Below are positions 16,320-25,202 of a DNA stretch of 29,036 nt, piece by piece. Below the pieces are notes generated by a model that saw nothing but the letters and a program-made list of their open reading frames with translations, was not told where the DNA came from and did no database searches. This DNA is from Dehalococcoidia bacterium (lineage in GTDB: Bacteria > Chloroflexota > Dehalococcoidia > Lucifugimonadales > UBA3495): positions 123,652-152,687 of the forward strand of contig DPHC01000017.1 in the NCBI GenBank assembly GCA_003523055.1, given 5' to 3'. The position numbers and the translations under genes are program-made. Position 1 is the first letter of the stretch, and each line of letters opens with the position of its first letter.

Positions 16320-17741
16320 TTGAGTAGTTATATTACAGATTTAGAACTTATCGTTGGCAAAGATAATGTCATATCCAATACAACTGACTTGACAGTTTAT
16401 GAATATGACGGGTCTATTGATAAGAATAGACCTCCAGCAGTAGTTTTGCCGTCTGATTCGCAACAAGTAGTTAATATTTTAAAGTATTGCCACAGACATG
16501 ACATTAATGTTGTAGGCCGAGGTTCAGGAACTGGCTTGAGCGGAGGAACTATTTCTAAAAATGGTGCCATCCAAATAGTCTTTACTAGAATGAATAAAAT
16601 ACTTGACTTAGATGTCCCCGGTTGTAGTGTAACGGTGCAACCTGGTGTTATTAATTTGGACTTAGATAATTATGTCAGAAAGTTTGGTCTTCGTTATCCT
16701 CCGGACCCCTCTAGTCAAAGATCTTGTAGTATAGGAGGTAATATAGCCGAAAATGCAGGAGGCCCTCATTGCTTGGCGTATGGCACTACAACAAATTATG
16801 TATTGTCTATTGATGTTGTTTTAGAAGATGGATCTACGATGCAATTAGGTGCGAAAAGCAAAAATTGTTACGGATATGATTTGAGAGGAGTGTTTGTAGG
16901 TTCAGAAGGAACGTTTGGATTAGTGACAGCTATAACCTTAAGATTACTACCAGTCCCTGAAAAAGTCGGTACATTTTTAGGTGTTTTTGCTGATGTAGAA
17001 TCTGCATGTGGGGCAGTGTCTGCCATCATTGGGAAAGGTATCATCCCCGCTGCTATGGAGATGTTAGATAAATTGACTATTAAGGCCGTTCAAAACGTAA
17101 TGGATTCAGGTTATCCGATAGATGCTGGAGCGGTGCTCCTTATTGAAATTGAAGGCATGGAAGAAGAAGTAGAAGAAATGTCTTCTGATGTTAGTGCCTG
17201 TATTTGGGAATCTGGTGCAACAGAATTGAAATACGCTACAGATATTATTGAAAGAGAAGCTTTATGGGCTGGTAGAAAAGGTGCATTAGGTGCTATGGGT
17301 AGCCTCGCCCCAAATTATTTCTTGGTCGATGGAGTGGTCCCTAGAACTAAATTAACTGATGTTTTAAGAGAAGTACAAATTATAGCTGAGAAATTTGATA
17401 TTCAAATAGCTAATGTATTCCACGCTGGAGATGGTAATTTACACCCATGTTTATTGTTTGACGAACGAATTCCTGGAGCACTTGAAAATATAACTATGGC
17501 AGGTGGAGAGGTTTTAAAATCCTGTGTGGACTTAGGAGGAGTATTAAGTGGAGAGCACGGCATAGGTCTAGAAAAAAAAGAATACATGCCTTTGGTATTT
17601 GCCAATAGAGATATGGATGCTATGAAAAAACTTCGTGACGCTTTTGCTCCCGGTAATAAAATTAATCCAGGTAAGATTTTTCCAGATGGTGAAGTAATAA
17701 CATTACAATCTCATAAATCCGGTCCGGAATTAGTTATATAA
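16320..17741 (+). CDS. glcD: Glycolate oxidase FAD subunit GlcD
   Basis: This 473-residue FAD-binding oxidase subunit oxidises glycolate, or a related 2-hydroxyacid such as D-lactate, to the 2-oxoacid. The FAD-binding domain covers about residues 40-215 and includes VVGRGSGTGLSGGTI (64-78) and GGNIAENAGGPHCLAYG. The C-terminal domain has NVFHAGDGNLHP and GGVLSGEHGIGLEKK, typical of GlcD. The start is taken as TTG at 16320, the only reasonable start in frame: a stop lies 15 bases upstream and the next Met is near residue 91. No strong ribosome site is visible. It leads a tight glcD-glcE-glcF operon and is divergent from leuB. Confidence 0.93.
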   Translation: MSSYITDLELIVGKDNVISNTTDLTVYEYDGSIDKNRPPAVVLPSDSQQVVNILKYCHRHDINVVGRGSGTGLSGGTISKNGAIQIVFTRMNKILDLDVPGCSVTVQPGVINLDLDNYVRKFGLRYPPDPSSQRSCSIGGNIAENAGGPHCLAYGTTTNYVLSIDVVLEDGSTMQLGAKSKNCYGYDLRGVFVGSEGTFGLVTAITLRLLPVPEKVGTFLGVFADVESACGAVSAIIGKGIIPAAMEMLDKLTIKAVQNVMDSGYPIDAGAVLLIEIEGMEEEVEEMSSDVSACIWESGATELKYATDIIEREALWAGRKGALGAMGSLAPNYFLVDGVVPRTKLTDVLREVQIIAEKFDIQIANVFHAGDGNLHPCLLFDERIPGALENITMAGGEVLKSCVDLGGVLSGEHGIGLEKKEYMPLVFANRDMDAMKKLRDAFAPGNKINPGKIFPDGEVITLQSHKSGPELVI

Positions 17742-17749
17742 AGATAAAT

Positions 17750-19051
17750 ATGCATAAAGAAACAAAATATTTATTTCCTTATAATAAATTAATAAACCAA
17801 GAGCTTAATGAACAATTCGCTATTGATGGAATTGTTCCTAAATATGTTTTCATGCCAGAAAGTATTTATGAATTACAAAATATTGTTAAAGTGTGTAATG
17901 TTGAAAAACTGAGTATGATTATTGATAACAGACATACTGGATCCTACGTAGGGAATACTCTTAAACGAGTGGATGTCGTGATTGATATGAAAAATATTAA
18001 TCAGGTAATTGATTTTCAACCAGCAGACTTGACCGTGACAGTTCAATCAGGAGTAATTGTTGATACTTTACAGCAAACATTAAAAAGAGAGTCAAAAAAT
18101 CTTGCCACAGATGGGCCAAATTTGGATAAAATGTCAATTGGTGAAATACTGTATTCAAACACGAATGGATTTCTTAGAAACCATTATGGATTGATTAGAG
18201 ATTCTTTAATTGGATTGACTGTAATCGACAATACTGGAGAATTAATTAAATCTGGCGGCAAAGTGGTTAAAAATGTGACAGGTTACGACATGAATAAATT
18301 GTATGTCGGTTCATATGGTACCTTAGGCATTATTGCTGAAGCAACGTTTAAACTTTCAACATTGCCATTGAATGAATCGATTATATTGGTTCCGGTAGAA
18401 TCACAGCAACAAGGGTTATTAATGGTGTCTTCTATGAAATATCAACCTTGGGGGCCTTCTGCAGGTCATTGTATATACTCTAATCTGTTAGAAGATACCG
18501 GATATAAAACATTTAAGCCACAAACTTTAGTTTTATATGTTGACGGTAGGGAGTCAACAATTAAAAGAAAAATTAATGAAATAACAACTTCAGTGAGTGT
18601 GGATGATATAACTATTATTAGTAATGACAACTGCATTTCTGCAATTAAAAAAATTAATGAGATCAATTCTGAGTCAAATTTAGCTTCATCGATGAGAATT
18701 CGTTGTAACGTTCCGATATCAAATCTAAAATCATTTGTTTTTGATGTTGAAAACCTGTGTCAAGAATCAGATCTGGTAATGTTCACAGATTTACTTTTTG
18801 GAGTTTGCGATATTCATTGTTTGAATGAAATCACTGATGACAACTTGCTGCCACTTATTAATAAAATCCGGGATTTAACAGGCAGCTATGAAGGTAATAC
18901 AATTTTAGAGAAATGTTCACTTTCAATAAAATCTCAACTAGATGTATGGAATAGTAATAATACAGATACCATGGGCTTGATGAAATCTATAAAATCAAAA
19001 TTTGACCCAAATAATATTTTTAACCCCGGACGCTTTTGTGGTGGTATTTGA
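17750..19051 (+). CDS. glcE: Glycolate oxidase FAD-binding subunit GlcE-like
   Basis: This 433-residue second FAD-binding subunit lies 8 bases after glcD and 3 before glcF, the standard GlcDEF order. It shows the vanillyl-alcohol-oxidase-type FAD domain, with MPESIYELQNIVKVC and VTVQSGVIVDTLQ early on and GGKVVKNVTGYDMNKLYVGSYGTLGII in the middle. The usual glycine-rich FAD loop near residue 60 is degenerate (NRHTGSYVGN), so FAD may be held weakly or the subunit may be mainly structural. The C-terminus ends in a DPNNIFNPGRF segment typical of this superfamily. The protein is longer than E. coli GlcE. The name rests on both sequence and position. Confidence 0.85.
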   Translation: MHKETKYLFPYNKLINQELNEQFAIDGIVPKYVFMPESIYELQNIVKVCNVEKLSMIIDNRHTGSYVGNTLKRVDVVIDMKNINQVIDFQPADLTVTVQSGVIVDTLQQTLKRESKNLATDGPNLDKMSIGEILYSNTNGFLRNHYGLIRDSLIGLTVIDNTGELIKSGGKVVKNVTGYDMNKLYVGSYGTLGIIAEATFKLSTLPLNESIILVPVESQQQGLLMVSSMKYQPWGPSAGHCIYSNLLEDTGYKTFKPQTLVLYVDGRESTIKRKINEITTSVSVDDITIISNDNCISAIKKINEINSESNLASSMRIRCNVPISNLKSFVFDVENLCQESDLVMFTDLLFGVCDIHCLNEITDDNLLPLINKIRDLTGSYEGNTILEKCSLSIKSQLDVWNSNNTDTMGLMKSIKSKFDPNNIFNPGRFCGGI

Positions 19052-19054
19052 TAG

Positions 19055-20350
19055 ATGACTAATGTATTTGAAAGTATTGTTCCAATTCAAATGGCTAATG
19101 ATGAAGATATGTACAAATGTGTTCATTGTGGTCTGTGTCTAAGTGTTTGCCCAACGTATGTTCAAACAGGATTAGAAACTGAATCTCCACGCGGAAGGAT
19201 TCATTTTATGAAATCTGTATCCGAAGGTAAGCTAATTTTGGATGATCAAGTCATATCTCATTGGGATATGTGTTTACAATGCCGCGCTTGTGAGGCTGTT
19301 TGCCCATCTGGAGTTCCTTATGGTAGTTTAATTACTTCTGTCAAAAACAATATAAATTTGCAAGGCATGACTTCTCCAAAAACGAAACGACTCAGTCTGA
19401 TTTTATTGCGTGGTATGTTGCCGCATCTTAGGAGATTGAAACTTATAGCTCAATTGTCAATTTTTTACAAAAAATCTAAATTGTCATATGTTCTTAAAAA
19501 AATTGGAGTTTTTAAAATTCTTCCAGCAGAGCTTCGTCAAATGGAAACGCAATTGCCTAATTTTACAAAACCTTTCTTTACTCCCAGAACAACTAGTTAT
19601 TTACCACAAGATGGAGTAGTCGATTATAAAATAGCCCTCTTATCTGGTTGTATAATGCCATTGGTGCAATCGGATGCTATGCGCAGTACAGTGAGAGTTC
19701 TAAATAAAAACCATTGTGAAGTGATTGTTCCAATGGGACAGGGATGTTGTGGAGCATTGAACTTGCACGCAGGAGATCTCGAATACGCAAAAAAAATGGC
19801 TCGGATAAATATTGATATTATGCTGGAATCTTCACCAGACTACATTTTGACAAATTCGGCAGGATGTGGGGCATCAATGAAAGAATATGGAAAACTATTT
19901 TCTGATGATTTTGAATACTCAGCTAAAGCTCAATTGTTTTCAGAAAAAACTATGGACATCCATGAATTTTTGATAAAAATTGGGTTGGAAATTCCTGAGA
20001 AAGAATTTAAATTTAAAGTAACTTACCAAGATGCATGCCACTTGGCACACGGCCAAAGAATCACTTCTCAACCTCGAGAAATATTAAAGTCTATTAAAGG
20101 ATTGGAGTTTATTGAGATGGACAATTCAGCTATGTGCTGCGGCTCTGCTGGCATTTATTCAATGCTTAACCCTTCTATGGCTCAGGATATATTGTCAGAT
20201 AAGCTTGATAATATAGTTTCAACACGTTGTGATATTGTAGCTACTTCTAACCCTGGATGCTCTATGCATATCCAAGCCGGATTAGAGAAGAATAATTTAC
20301 CTTATAGGTTAATGCACGTTATCGAAATTTTGGACGAAGCGTACTTATAA
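19055..20350 (+). CDS. glcF: Glycolate oxidase iron-sulfur subunit GlcF
   Basis: This 431-residue electron-transfer subunit has two 4Fe-4S ferredoxin motifs near the start, Cys22/25/28/32 followed by Pro, and Cys73/76/79/83 followed by Pro. Two cysteine-rich CCG domains follow, with GCIMPLVQSD and GQGCCGALNLHAGD in the first and DACHLAHGQR and MCCGSAGIYS in the second. It would pass electrons from the FAD subunits to the quinone pool at the membrane, though no membrane span is present. The ATG is 3 bases after the glcE stop. Its own stop directly abuts the stop of the convergent aminotransferase gene. Confidence 0.94.
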   Translation: MTNVFESIVPIQMANDEDMYKCVHCGLCLSVCPTYVQTGLETESPRGRIHFMKSVSEGKLILDDQVISHWDMCLQCRACEAVCPSGVPYGSLITSVKNNINLQGMTSPKTKRLSLILLRGMLPHLRRLKLIAQLSIFYKKSKLSYVLKKIGVFKILPAELRQMETQLPNFTKPFFTPRTTSYLPQDGVVDYKIALLSGCIMPLVQSDAMRSTVRVLNKNHCEVIVPMGQGCCGALNLHAGDLEYAKKMARINIDIMLESSPDYILTNSAGCGASMKEYGKLFSDDFEYSAKAQLFSEKTMDIHEFLIKIGLEIPEKEFKFKVTYQDACHLAHGQRITSQPREILKSIKGLEFIEMDNSAMCCGSAGIYSMLNPSMAQDILSDKLDNIVSTRCDIVATSNPGCSMHIQAGLEKNNLPYRLMHVIEILDEAYL

Positions 20351-21538
20351 TCAGCCGGCAATGAAGCTTTGTTGCGCTGCTGCTAGGCTTGCTCCAGACC
20401 CAACTTCGTACCCTAGTGAACCAAGTATTTGCTCGAGACCAGACAACACAGCAAATACATTGGATTCTCGGGCAGTTTCACCCATCAATCCTATTCGCCA
20501 AATTTTTCCTTTGAGATCTCCTAACCCACCGCCTATTTCTATGTTGTAATCTTTTAAAAGAAGAGATCTGACTTGAGTGTCTTCTATGCCTTCCGGTATT
20601 TTGACTGCAGTTAATGGGTTAAGTTGATATTCAGGTTGCGTTAATAGATCAAGTCCTAAAGCATTTAATCCAGACCTTAAACCGTTTGCAACTTTTTCGT
20701 GTCGTTGGATTCTGTTGTCTAATCCCTCTTCCAATACCATTCTTAAAGCTTCTCTTAAAGCATAAGTCATTGAGATGGGAGTGGTATGGTGATAGGCTCT
20801 GTTCTCTCCCCAATAGGTTTCAATGTCTTTTAAATTAAAGTAAAAACTTTGCACGTCTGAAGGTCTGTTATTGATTATATCTATCGCACGGCCACCTAAG
20901 GTTATTGGGGCTAATCCAGGAGGAGCTCCTATGCATTTTTGGGTTCCGCTATAACAAATATCGATATCCCAGTCATCAATTTTTAATTCATGACCTGCTA
21001 AAGAAGTTACAGCATCTACAAGTAGTAAAGAGCCATTTTGGTGTGCTAATTTTGAAATTTCGGGAATTGGCGATAACACTCCGGTTGATGTTTCACCATG
21101 AACCATACCCATTACTTTGATATCCTTATGTTTATTAAAAGCGTCTTCTACAATTTCAGGAGTTACAGGCTTCCCCCATTCCAGTGAAATATCTATTACT
21201 TCTGCTCTACATCGGTGGGCTATGTCAGCCAGGCGGACTCCAAAATATCCATTTGTAAAAATCAATATTCTGTCACCCGGTTCTAAAATATTGGCGCATG
21301 CGGCTTCCATTGCGCCTGTGCCAGTAGATGATAATGGCAAGGTTAGGTAATTTTCAGTTTGGAATACCTTTCTAAGCATCACACATACTTCATCCATTAC
21401 TTTGAAAAACTCAGGATCTAAATGTCCAATAACAGGTAAAGTCATAGATTTTAAAACTCGTTGATTAACTCCACTGGGGCCGGCTCCTAGAAGTATTCTT
21501 TGAGGAGGCAAAAGCTCCCCTTCGTATGATTCAGTCAT
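20351..21538 (-). CDS. Alanine/serine-glyoxylate aminotransferase family protein
   Basis: This 395-residue class V PLP enzyme has the family start LLGAGPSGVNQRVL, the GTGAMEAA substrate segment, Asp175 in LLVDAVTSLAG for the pyridine nitrogen, and the PLP lysine Lys201 in SGTQKCIGAPPGLAP. Relatives convert glyoxylate to glycine with alanine or serine as amino donor. Its position tail-to-tail with glcDEF supports that role, since the oxidase would make glyoxylate. The related ureidoglycine-glyoxylate aminotransferase (PucG) is an alternative, but no purine-degradation genes are nearby. It lies 30 bases downstream of the SDR gene and is probably transcribed with it. Confidence 0.9.
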   Translation of the reverse strand: MTESYEGELLPPQRILLGAGPSGVNQRVLKSMTLPVIGHLDPEFFKVMDEVCVMLRKVFQTENYLTLPLSSTGTGAMEAACANILEPGDRILIFTNGYFGVRLADIAHRCRAEVIDISLEWGKPVTPEIVEDAFNKHKDIKVMGMVHGETSTGVLSPIPEISKLAHQNGSLLLVDAVTSLAGHELKIDDWDIDICYSGTQKCIGAPPGLAPITLGGRAIDIINNRPSDVQSFYFNLKDIETYWGENRAYHHTTPISMTYALREALRMVLEEGLDNRIQRHEKVANGLRSGLNALGLDLLTQPEYQLNPLTAVKIPEGIEDTQVRSLLLKDYNIEIGGGLGDLKGKIWRIGLMGETARESNVFAVLSGLEQILGSLGYEVGSGASLAAAQQSFIAG

Positions 21539-21568
21539 TTGTGTATGTTTAACTTCAGTATGCAGTAA

Positions 21569-22360
21569 TTACAATACTGCTGAAGTACCTCCATCTATAT
21601 TTACAGCAATACCTGTTAAGTAGCTTGCCCTGGCAGATGCCAAAAATGCAATCACATCACCCGCTTCTTCGGTCTCAGCAACTCTACCAATAGGGACTCT
21701 TTGACCTAGTTGATCATAGTATTCATCTAAAGTAAGGTTGTATTCTTCTTTGTCTAAGGCCTCGTATCTTCTAAAATGTTGTCCACTTTTTACTAGCCCA
21801 ATGCATACTGTGTTTACTAATATATTATCTGACGCTAGATCTTTAGATAATGCTTTAGTTATAGCAATCCCAGTAGCTCTGGATATGGAAGTTGGCATGG
21901 AAGAAGGTCCTGGAGTACGACCACCTAGGTTTGTAACATTTATTATTCTTCCACCGTTAACCTTACGCATTTCTGGAATTACAGACCTGATTAATCTAAC
22001 TGCACCCCAAACTTTTAAATCAAAATCAGATTCCCAATCATCATCGCTTACAGACTCAAAATTTTTGGCCATTGAACGACCTGCATTATTAACTAATATA
22101 TCCACTCTTCCAAAGTTGGTTACAGCAGTTTCGATGGCTAATTGAGGAAGATTAGGATCAGATACATCTCCTATCAATGGTATTACTGTTCCTTTTACTC
22201 CTGTGCCTATATCTTTTACTGCTTCATCTAATGTGGATTCTGTTCTAGCTATTATGATAACGGAACCACCTTCTGCCGCTATACGTTTTGCTGCAGCTTT
22301 ACCGATACCGTCACTTCCGCCAGTGATAATTGCTACTTTGCCGGTTAATCCTAGATCCAT
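21569..22360 (-). CDS. SDR-family protein lacking the catalytic Tyr and Lys
   Basis: This 263-residue Rossmann-fold protein has the SDR nucleotide motif TGGSDGIG at 13-20, NNAG at 91-94 and a normal C-terminal AxYLTGIAVNIDGG segment. In active classical SDRs a Y-x3-K pair follows the catalytic Ser. Here the aligned stretch TSISR has Thr157 for Tyr and Arg161 for Lys, and the Ser region reads NVTNLGG. The protein may bind NAD(P) without classical hydride transfer, or use another mechanism. FabG-like enzymes are its nearest recognisable kin. GAGGAG precedes the ATG at 22360. It is 30 bases upstream of the aminotransferase gene. Confidence 0.88.
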   Translation of the reverse strand: MDLGLTGKVAIITGGSDGIGKAAAKRIAAEGGSVIIIARTESTLDEAVKDIGTGVKGTVIPLIGDVSDPNLPQLAIETAVTNFGRVDILVNNAGRSMAKNFESVSDDDWESDFDLKVWGAVRLIRSVIPEMRKVNGGRIINVTNLGGRTPGPSSMPTSISRATGIAITKALSKDLASDNILVNTVCIGLVKSGQHFRRYEALDKEEYNLTLDEYYDQLGQRVPIGRVAETEEAGDVIAFLASARASYLTGIAVNIDGGTSAVL

Positions 22361-22418
22361 TTTTTTCTCCTCAGCGAATGTATTTGTAGTATATCCATCT
22401 TTGCAGACCCAAAATCTG

Positions 22419-22453
22419 AAAAACCTATATTGTTTTAACTATAAGAGGTTTTT
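22419..22453 (-). terminator. AT-rich hairpin after trpB, possible terminator
   Basis: AAAAACCT (22419-22426) and AGGTTTTT (22446-22453) form an 8-bp stem with a 19-base loop in the 160-base gap between trpB and the SDR gene. Read on the minus strand it ends in a T-rich arm, as a terminator of the trp operon might. The stem is weak and the loop large, so confidence is limited. Confidence 0.35.
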
Positions 22454-22520
22454 TCGATTGAACTGTATGCATATATTGTGCCATGATACTACAATTTTAT
22501 TTGCTTTACATAATAGCTGT

Positions 22521-23723
22521 TCAATTGATATCTTCCTTATCAGCTACAATAGAAATATCTTTGTCCCCTCTTCCGCTTAAACAAACTACAATGATTTCAT
22601 CTTTAGGCAAGGAGCTTGCCAACTCACATGCGTAATATACGGCATGGGCTGTTTCTAAAGCAGGTATAATACCCTCGATTTCAGATAGAATATGGAATCC
22701 TTCCAAGGCTTGATCATCATTTACTGACACATATTGGGCTCGTTCTATACTTTTCAGATAACTATGTTCTGGTCCTACTCCAGGGTAATCCAATCCAGCG
22801 GAAATACTATGAGTGCTGATAATTTGCCCTTCCGAGTCTTGTAGCAAATATGACATCGTGCCGTGTAAAACACCAGGGGATCCGGCGGTTAGAGTAGAAG
22901 AGTGTTTTGATGGAACCATTTCCGTTCCTCCGGCCTCTACTCCAGTCAATTGTACGGAAGTATCATCTATGAATTCATAAAACATCCCAATGGCGTTACT
23001 CCCACCGCCAACACAAGCGATTACATGATCCGGTAATTGGCTTTCAGATTTCAATATTTGTTGTTTGGTTTCCTTCCCTATTATTGATTGAAAATCTCTT
23101 ACAATCATAGGGTACGGATGAGGCCCAATTGCGCTTCCAATTAAGTAATATGTGTTATCCACATTTGTTACCCAGTCACGAATAGCTTCATTTATAGCGT
23201 CTTTCAATGTTTTGGTCCCTGAAGTTACGGAAATGACATTCGCCTTTAGTAACTTCATTCTATAAACATTTAATGATTGCCTTTGGATGTCTTCCTCTCC
23301 CATATAGATGTCACATGCAATACCAAGCATGGCACAGGCAGTGGCTGTAGCTACTCCATGTTGCCCAGCTCCTGTTTCTGCAATGATTCTGGATTTACCG
23401 AGGGTTTGGGCCAGCAATGCTTGCCCAATAGCATTGTTGATTTTATGTGCTCCGGTGTGGTTTAAATCTTCTCGTTTCAAATAGATTTTTGCCCCACCAT
23501 AATGTTTCGTGAGGTTTTCTGCGAAATATAAAGCTGTGGGTCTACCAGAATATGTTTCCCATAAATGATGAACGCGATTCATGGATTTAGGGTCGTTCTT
23601 AAAAACTTCGTACGCAGTCTCCACTTCTTCTAGTGCAGCCATTAACGTTTCTGGTACGAATTTACCACCGAATTCACCAAATTTGCCGTCTTTGTCTGGT
23701 AAATTAAATTTTATGCTTGCCAT
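22521..23723 (-). CDS. trpB: Tryptophan synthase beta subunit
   Basis: This 400-residue PLP enzyme joins indole and serine to make tryptophan. It is a TrpB1-type protein: FGEFGGKFVPETLM at 15-28, the PLP lysine Lys94 in HTGAHKINNA, the catalytic Glu116 in AETGAGQHG, and the phosphate-binding GGGSNAIG loop near 235. The length is normal. GAGGG precedes the ATG at 23723. It is the last gene of trpDCFB, 22 bases after trpF. The alpha subunit gene, which usually follows, is not here. Confidence 0.97.
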   Translation of the reverse strand: MASIKFNLPDKDGKFGEFGGKFVPETLMAALEEVETAYEVFKNDPKSMNRVHHLWETYSGRPTALYFAENLTKHYGGAKIYLKREDLNHTGAHKINNAIGQALLAQTLGKSRIIAETGAGQHGVATATACAMLGIACDIYMGEEDIQRQSLNVYRMKLLKANVISVTSGTKTLKDAINEAIRDWVTNVDNTYYLIGSAIGPHPYPMIVRDFQSIIGKETKQQILKSESQLPDHVIACVGGGSNAIGMFYEFIDDTSVQLTGVEAGGTEMVPSKHSSTLTAGSPGVLHGTMSYLLQDSEGQIISTHSISAGLDYPGVGPEHSYLKSIERAQYVSVNDDQALEGFHILSEIEGIIPALETAHAVYYACELASSLPKDEIIVVCLSGRGDKDISIVADKEDIN

Positions 23724-23745
23724 TTTATGCGACCCTCTTTACTTG

Positions 23746-24381
23746 TTATTTTATTAATTTTAATACATTGGTGATTTTAGTGGTATCCTTAACTCCGCCG
23801 GTTTCTACACCGCTAGATATATCTATCCCATACGGATGAATATTAGAGATTGCTTTTTCAATATTTTCATAATTAATCCCTCCAGCTAGGAAGAATTTAT
23901 AGCCTTTTGCCGATAATTCAGACGCGATGGACCAATCAAATGATTCACCGGTACCGCCCCTTGCTGAAGAGTTGCCGTTGTCTAATATAATATTGTTTAC
24001 GTGGTTCTTGTATAGCTCGAATTGGATTACCAAGTCTTGTACCTGCGACCCAGGCGGAACATGAATTACTTTCAATACCGGTATAGTCAAGCTACTACAA
24101 AATTCAGGACTTTCATCTCCACACAATTGAAGGATGTCGAGATCACACTGCTTCACTACTTTATCAATTGCATGAGCAGTTGAGTTTACAAATAATCCAA
24201 CGCATTTTATTAAGCTACTAGGATGTTGTTTCAATTTTGTGATAATAATACGAGCTTCACCAGGATTGATATATCGTTTACTCTCTTTATGGAAAACGAA
24301 GCCAATATAATCGGCGCCATTGTTTTGAACTGTAAGTGCTGAGTCTAAATTTTTAATGCCACAGATTTTTGAATATGTCAT
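23746..24381 (-). CDS. trpF: Phosphoribosylanthranilate isomerase
   Basis: This 211-residue TIM-barrel enzyme carries out the Amadori rearrangement of phosphoribosylanthranilate in tryptophan synthesis. The general base Cys7 lies in SKICGIK and the general acid Asp134 in IILDNGN. Further motifs are YIGFVFHKESKRYI, VGLFVN, LQLCGDE, the phosphate-binding FFLAGGIN and GIDISSGVETGGVKD. The length is typical. It lies 17 bases after trpC and 22 before trpB. Confidence 0.95.
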   Translation of the reverse strand: MTYSKICGIKNLDSALTVQNNGADYIGFVFHKESKRYINPGEARIIITKLKQHPSSLIKCVGLFVNSTAHAIDKVVKQCDLDILQLCGDESPEFCSSLTIPVLKVIHVPPGSQVQDLVIQFELYKNHVNNIILDNGNSSARGGTGESFDWSIASELSAKGYKFFLAGGINYENIEKAISNIHPYGIDISSGVETGGVKDTTKITNVLKLIK

Positions 24382-24398
24382 CTTCGTTCTGTTATTCC

Positions 24399-25190
24399 TT
24401 AAACTGACTGGAACAGACTGTGAATTTTATTAGGAATGTCAGCAGAAGTGACTAATGCTTCACCAATAAGGACTGCGTCTACATTGATCTTGCTTAACAT
24501 TTGAATGTGTTCTGGATCATTAATTCCACTTTCACTTATAATAATTATATTGCTAGGAATTTGTGGAGCTAATTGAATAGTGGTTTCTAAATTTGTAGTG
24601 AAAGTTTTAAGGTTTCGGTTGTTTATTCCAATGATACTGGGATTTATTTTTAGTGCTTGCTCTAGCTCTGATTCATTATGGACTTCGACTATGATGTCCA
24701 ACCCTATATCCTGAGCTGTTTGATGAAGAGAAAGCAAGTTGTCTTGATTTAGAATGGCCACTATTAACAATATTGCATCTGCACCAGCTGCTCTGGATTC
24801 GTATATTTGATATGGATCCAGAATGAAATCTTTACGTAGTATAGGTACAGTATTTGTTTTTGGGTTGGCTTTTATGTCTGACAAGTGTTCCAGACAACCT
24901 TGGAATCTGGGGTCGGTGAGAACCGAAATTCCTGCGACTCCATGCTCAGTATATTGTGTTGCCAGGTTAATATGATCAAAATCTGGACATAATAGTCCCT
25001 TTGAAGGTGAAGCCTTTTTGATTTCGGCTAAAAGATTTACGTGTGACGTTCTCTTGAGAGATGTAGACAATCTTAAGACGTCATTACTGTGTACGATTTG
25101 GTTTTTTAAGGAATTTATATCTGTTTTTTGCTTTGCTTCAGATATCTCTACCAGTTTCGCCTCGACTATTTTATCTAAAATTGTTTTCAT
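24399..25190 (-). CDS. trpC: Indole-3-glycerol-phosphate synthase
   Basis: This 263-residue TIM-barrel enzyme closes the indole ring in tryptophan synthesis. The catalytic residues of the family are present: Glu56 and Lys58 in LLAEIKKASPSKG, Lys120 in PILRKDF, Glu169 in IIVEVH, the Asn pair at 190-191 in GINNRNL, and Glu220/Ser221 in ISESGI. The length is normal and the protein is not fused to TrpF. It begins 12 bases after the trpD stop and ends 17 before trpF. Confidence 0.96.
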   Translation of the reverse strand: MKTILDKIVEAKLVEISEAKQKTDINSLKNQIVHSNDVLRLSTSLKRTSHVNLLAEIKKASPSKGLLCPDFDHINLATQYTEHGVAGISVLTDPRFQGCLEHLSDIKANPKTNTVPILRKDFILDPYQIYESRAAGADAILLIVAILNQDNLLSLHQTAQDIGLDIIVEVHNESELEQALKINPSIIGINNRNLKTFTTNLETTIQLAPQIPSNIIIISESGINDPEHIQMLSKINVDAVLIGEALVTSADIPNKIHSLFQSV

Positions 25191-25202
25191 AACCTAAACC
25201 AT

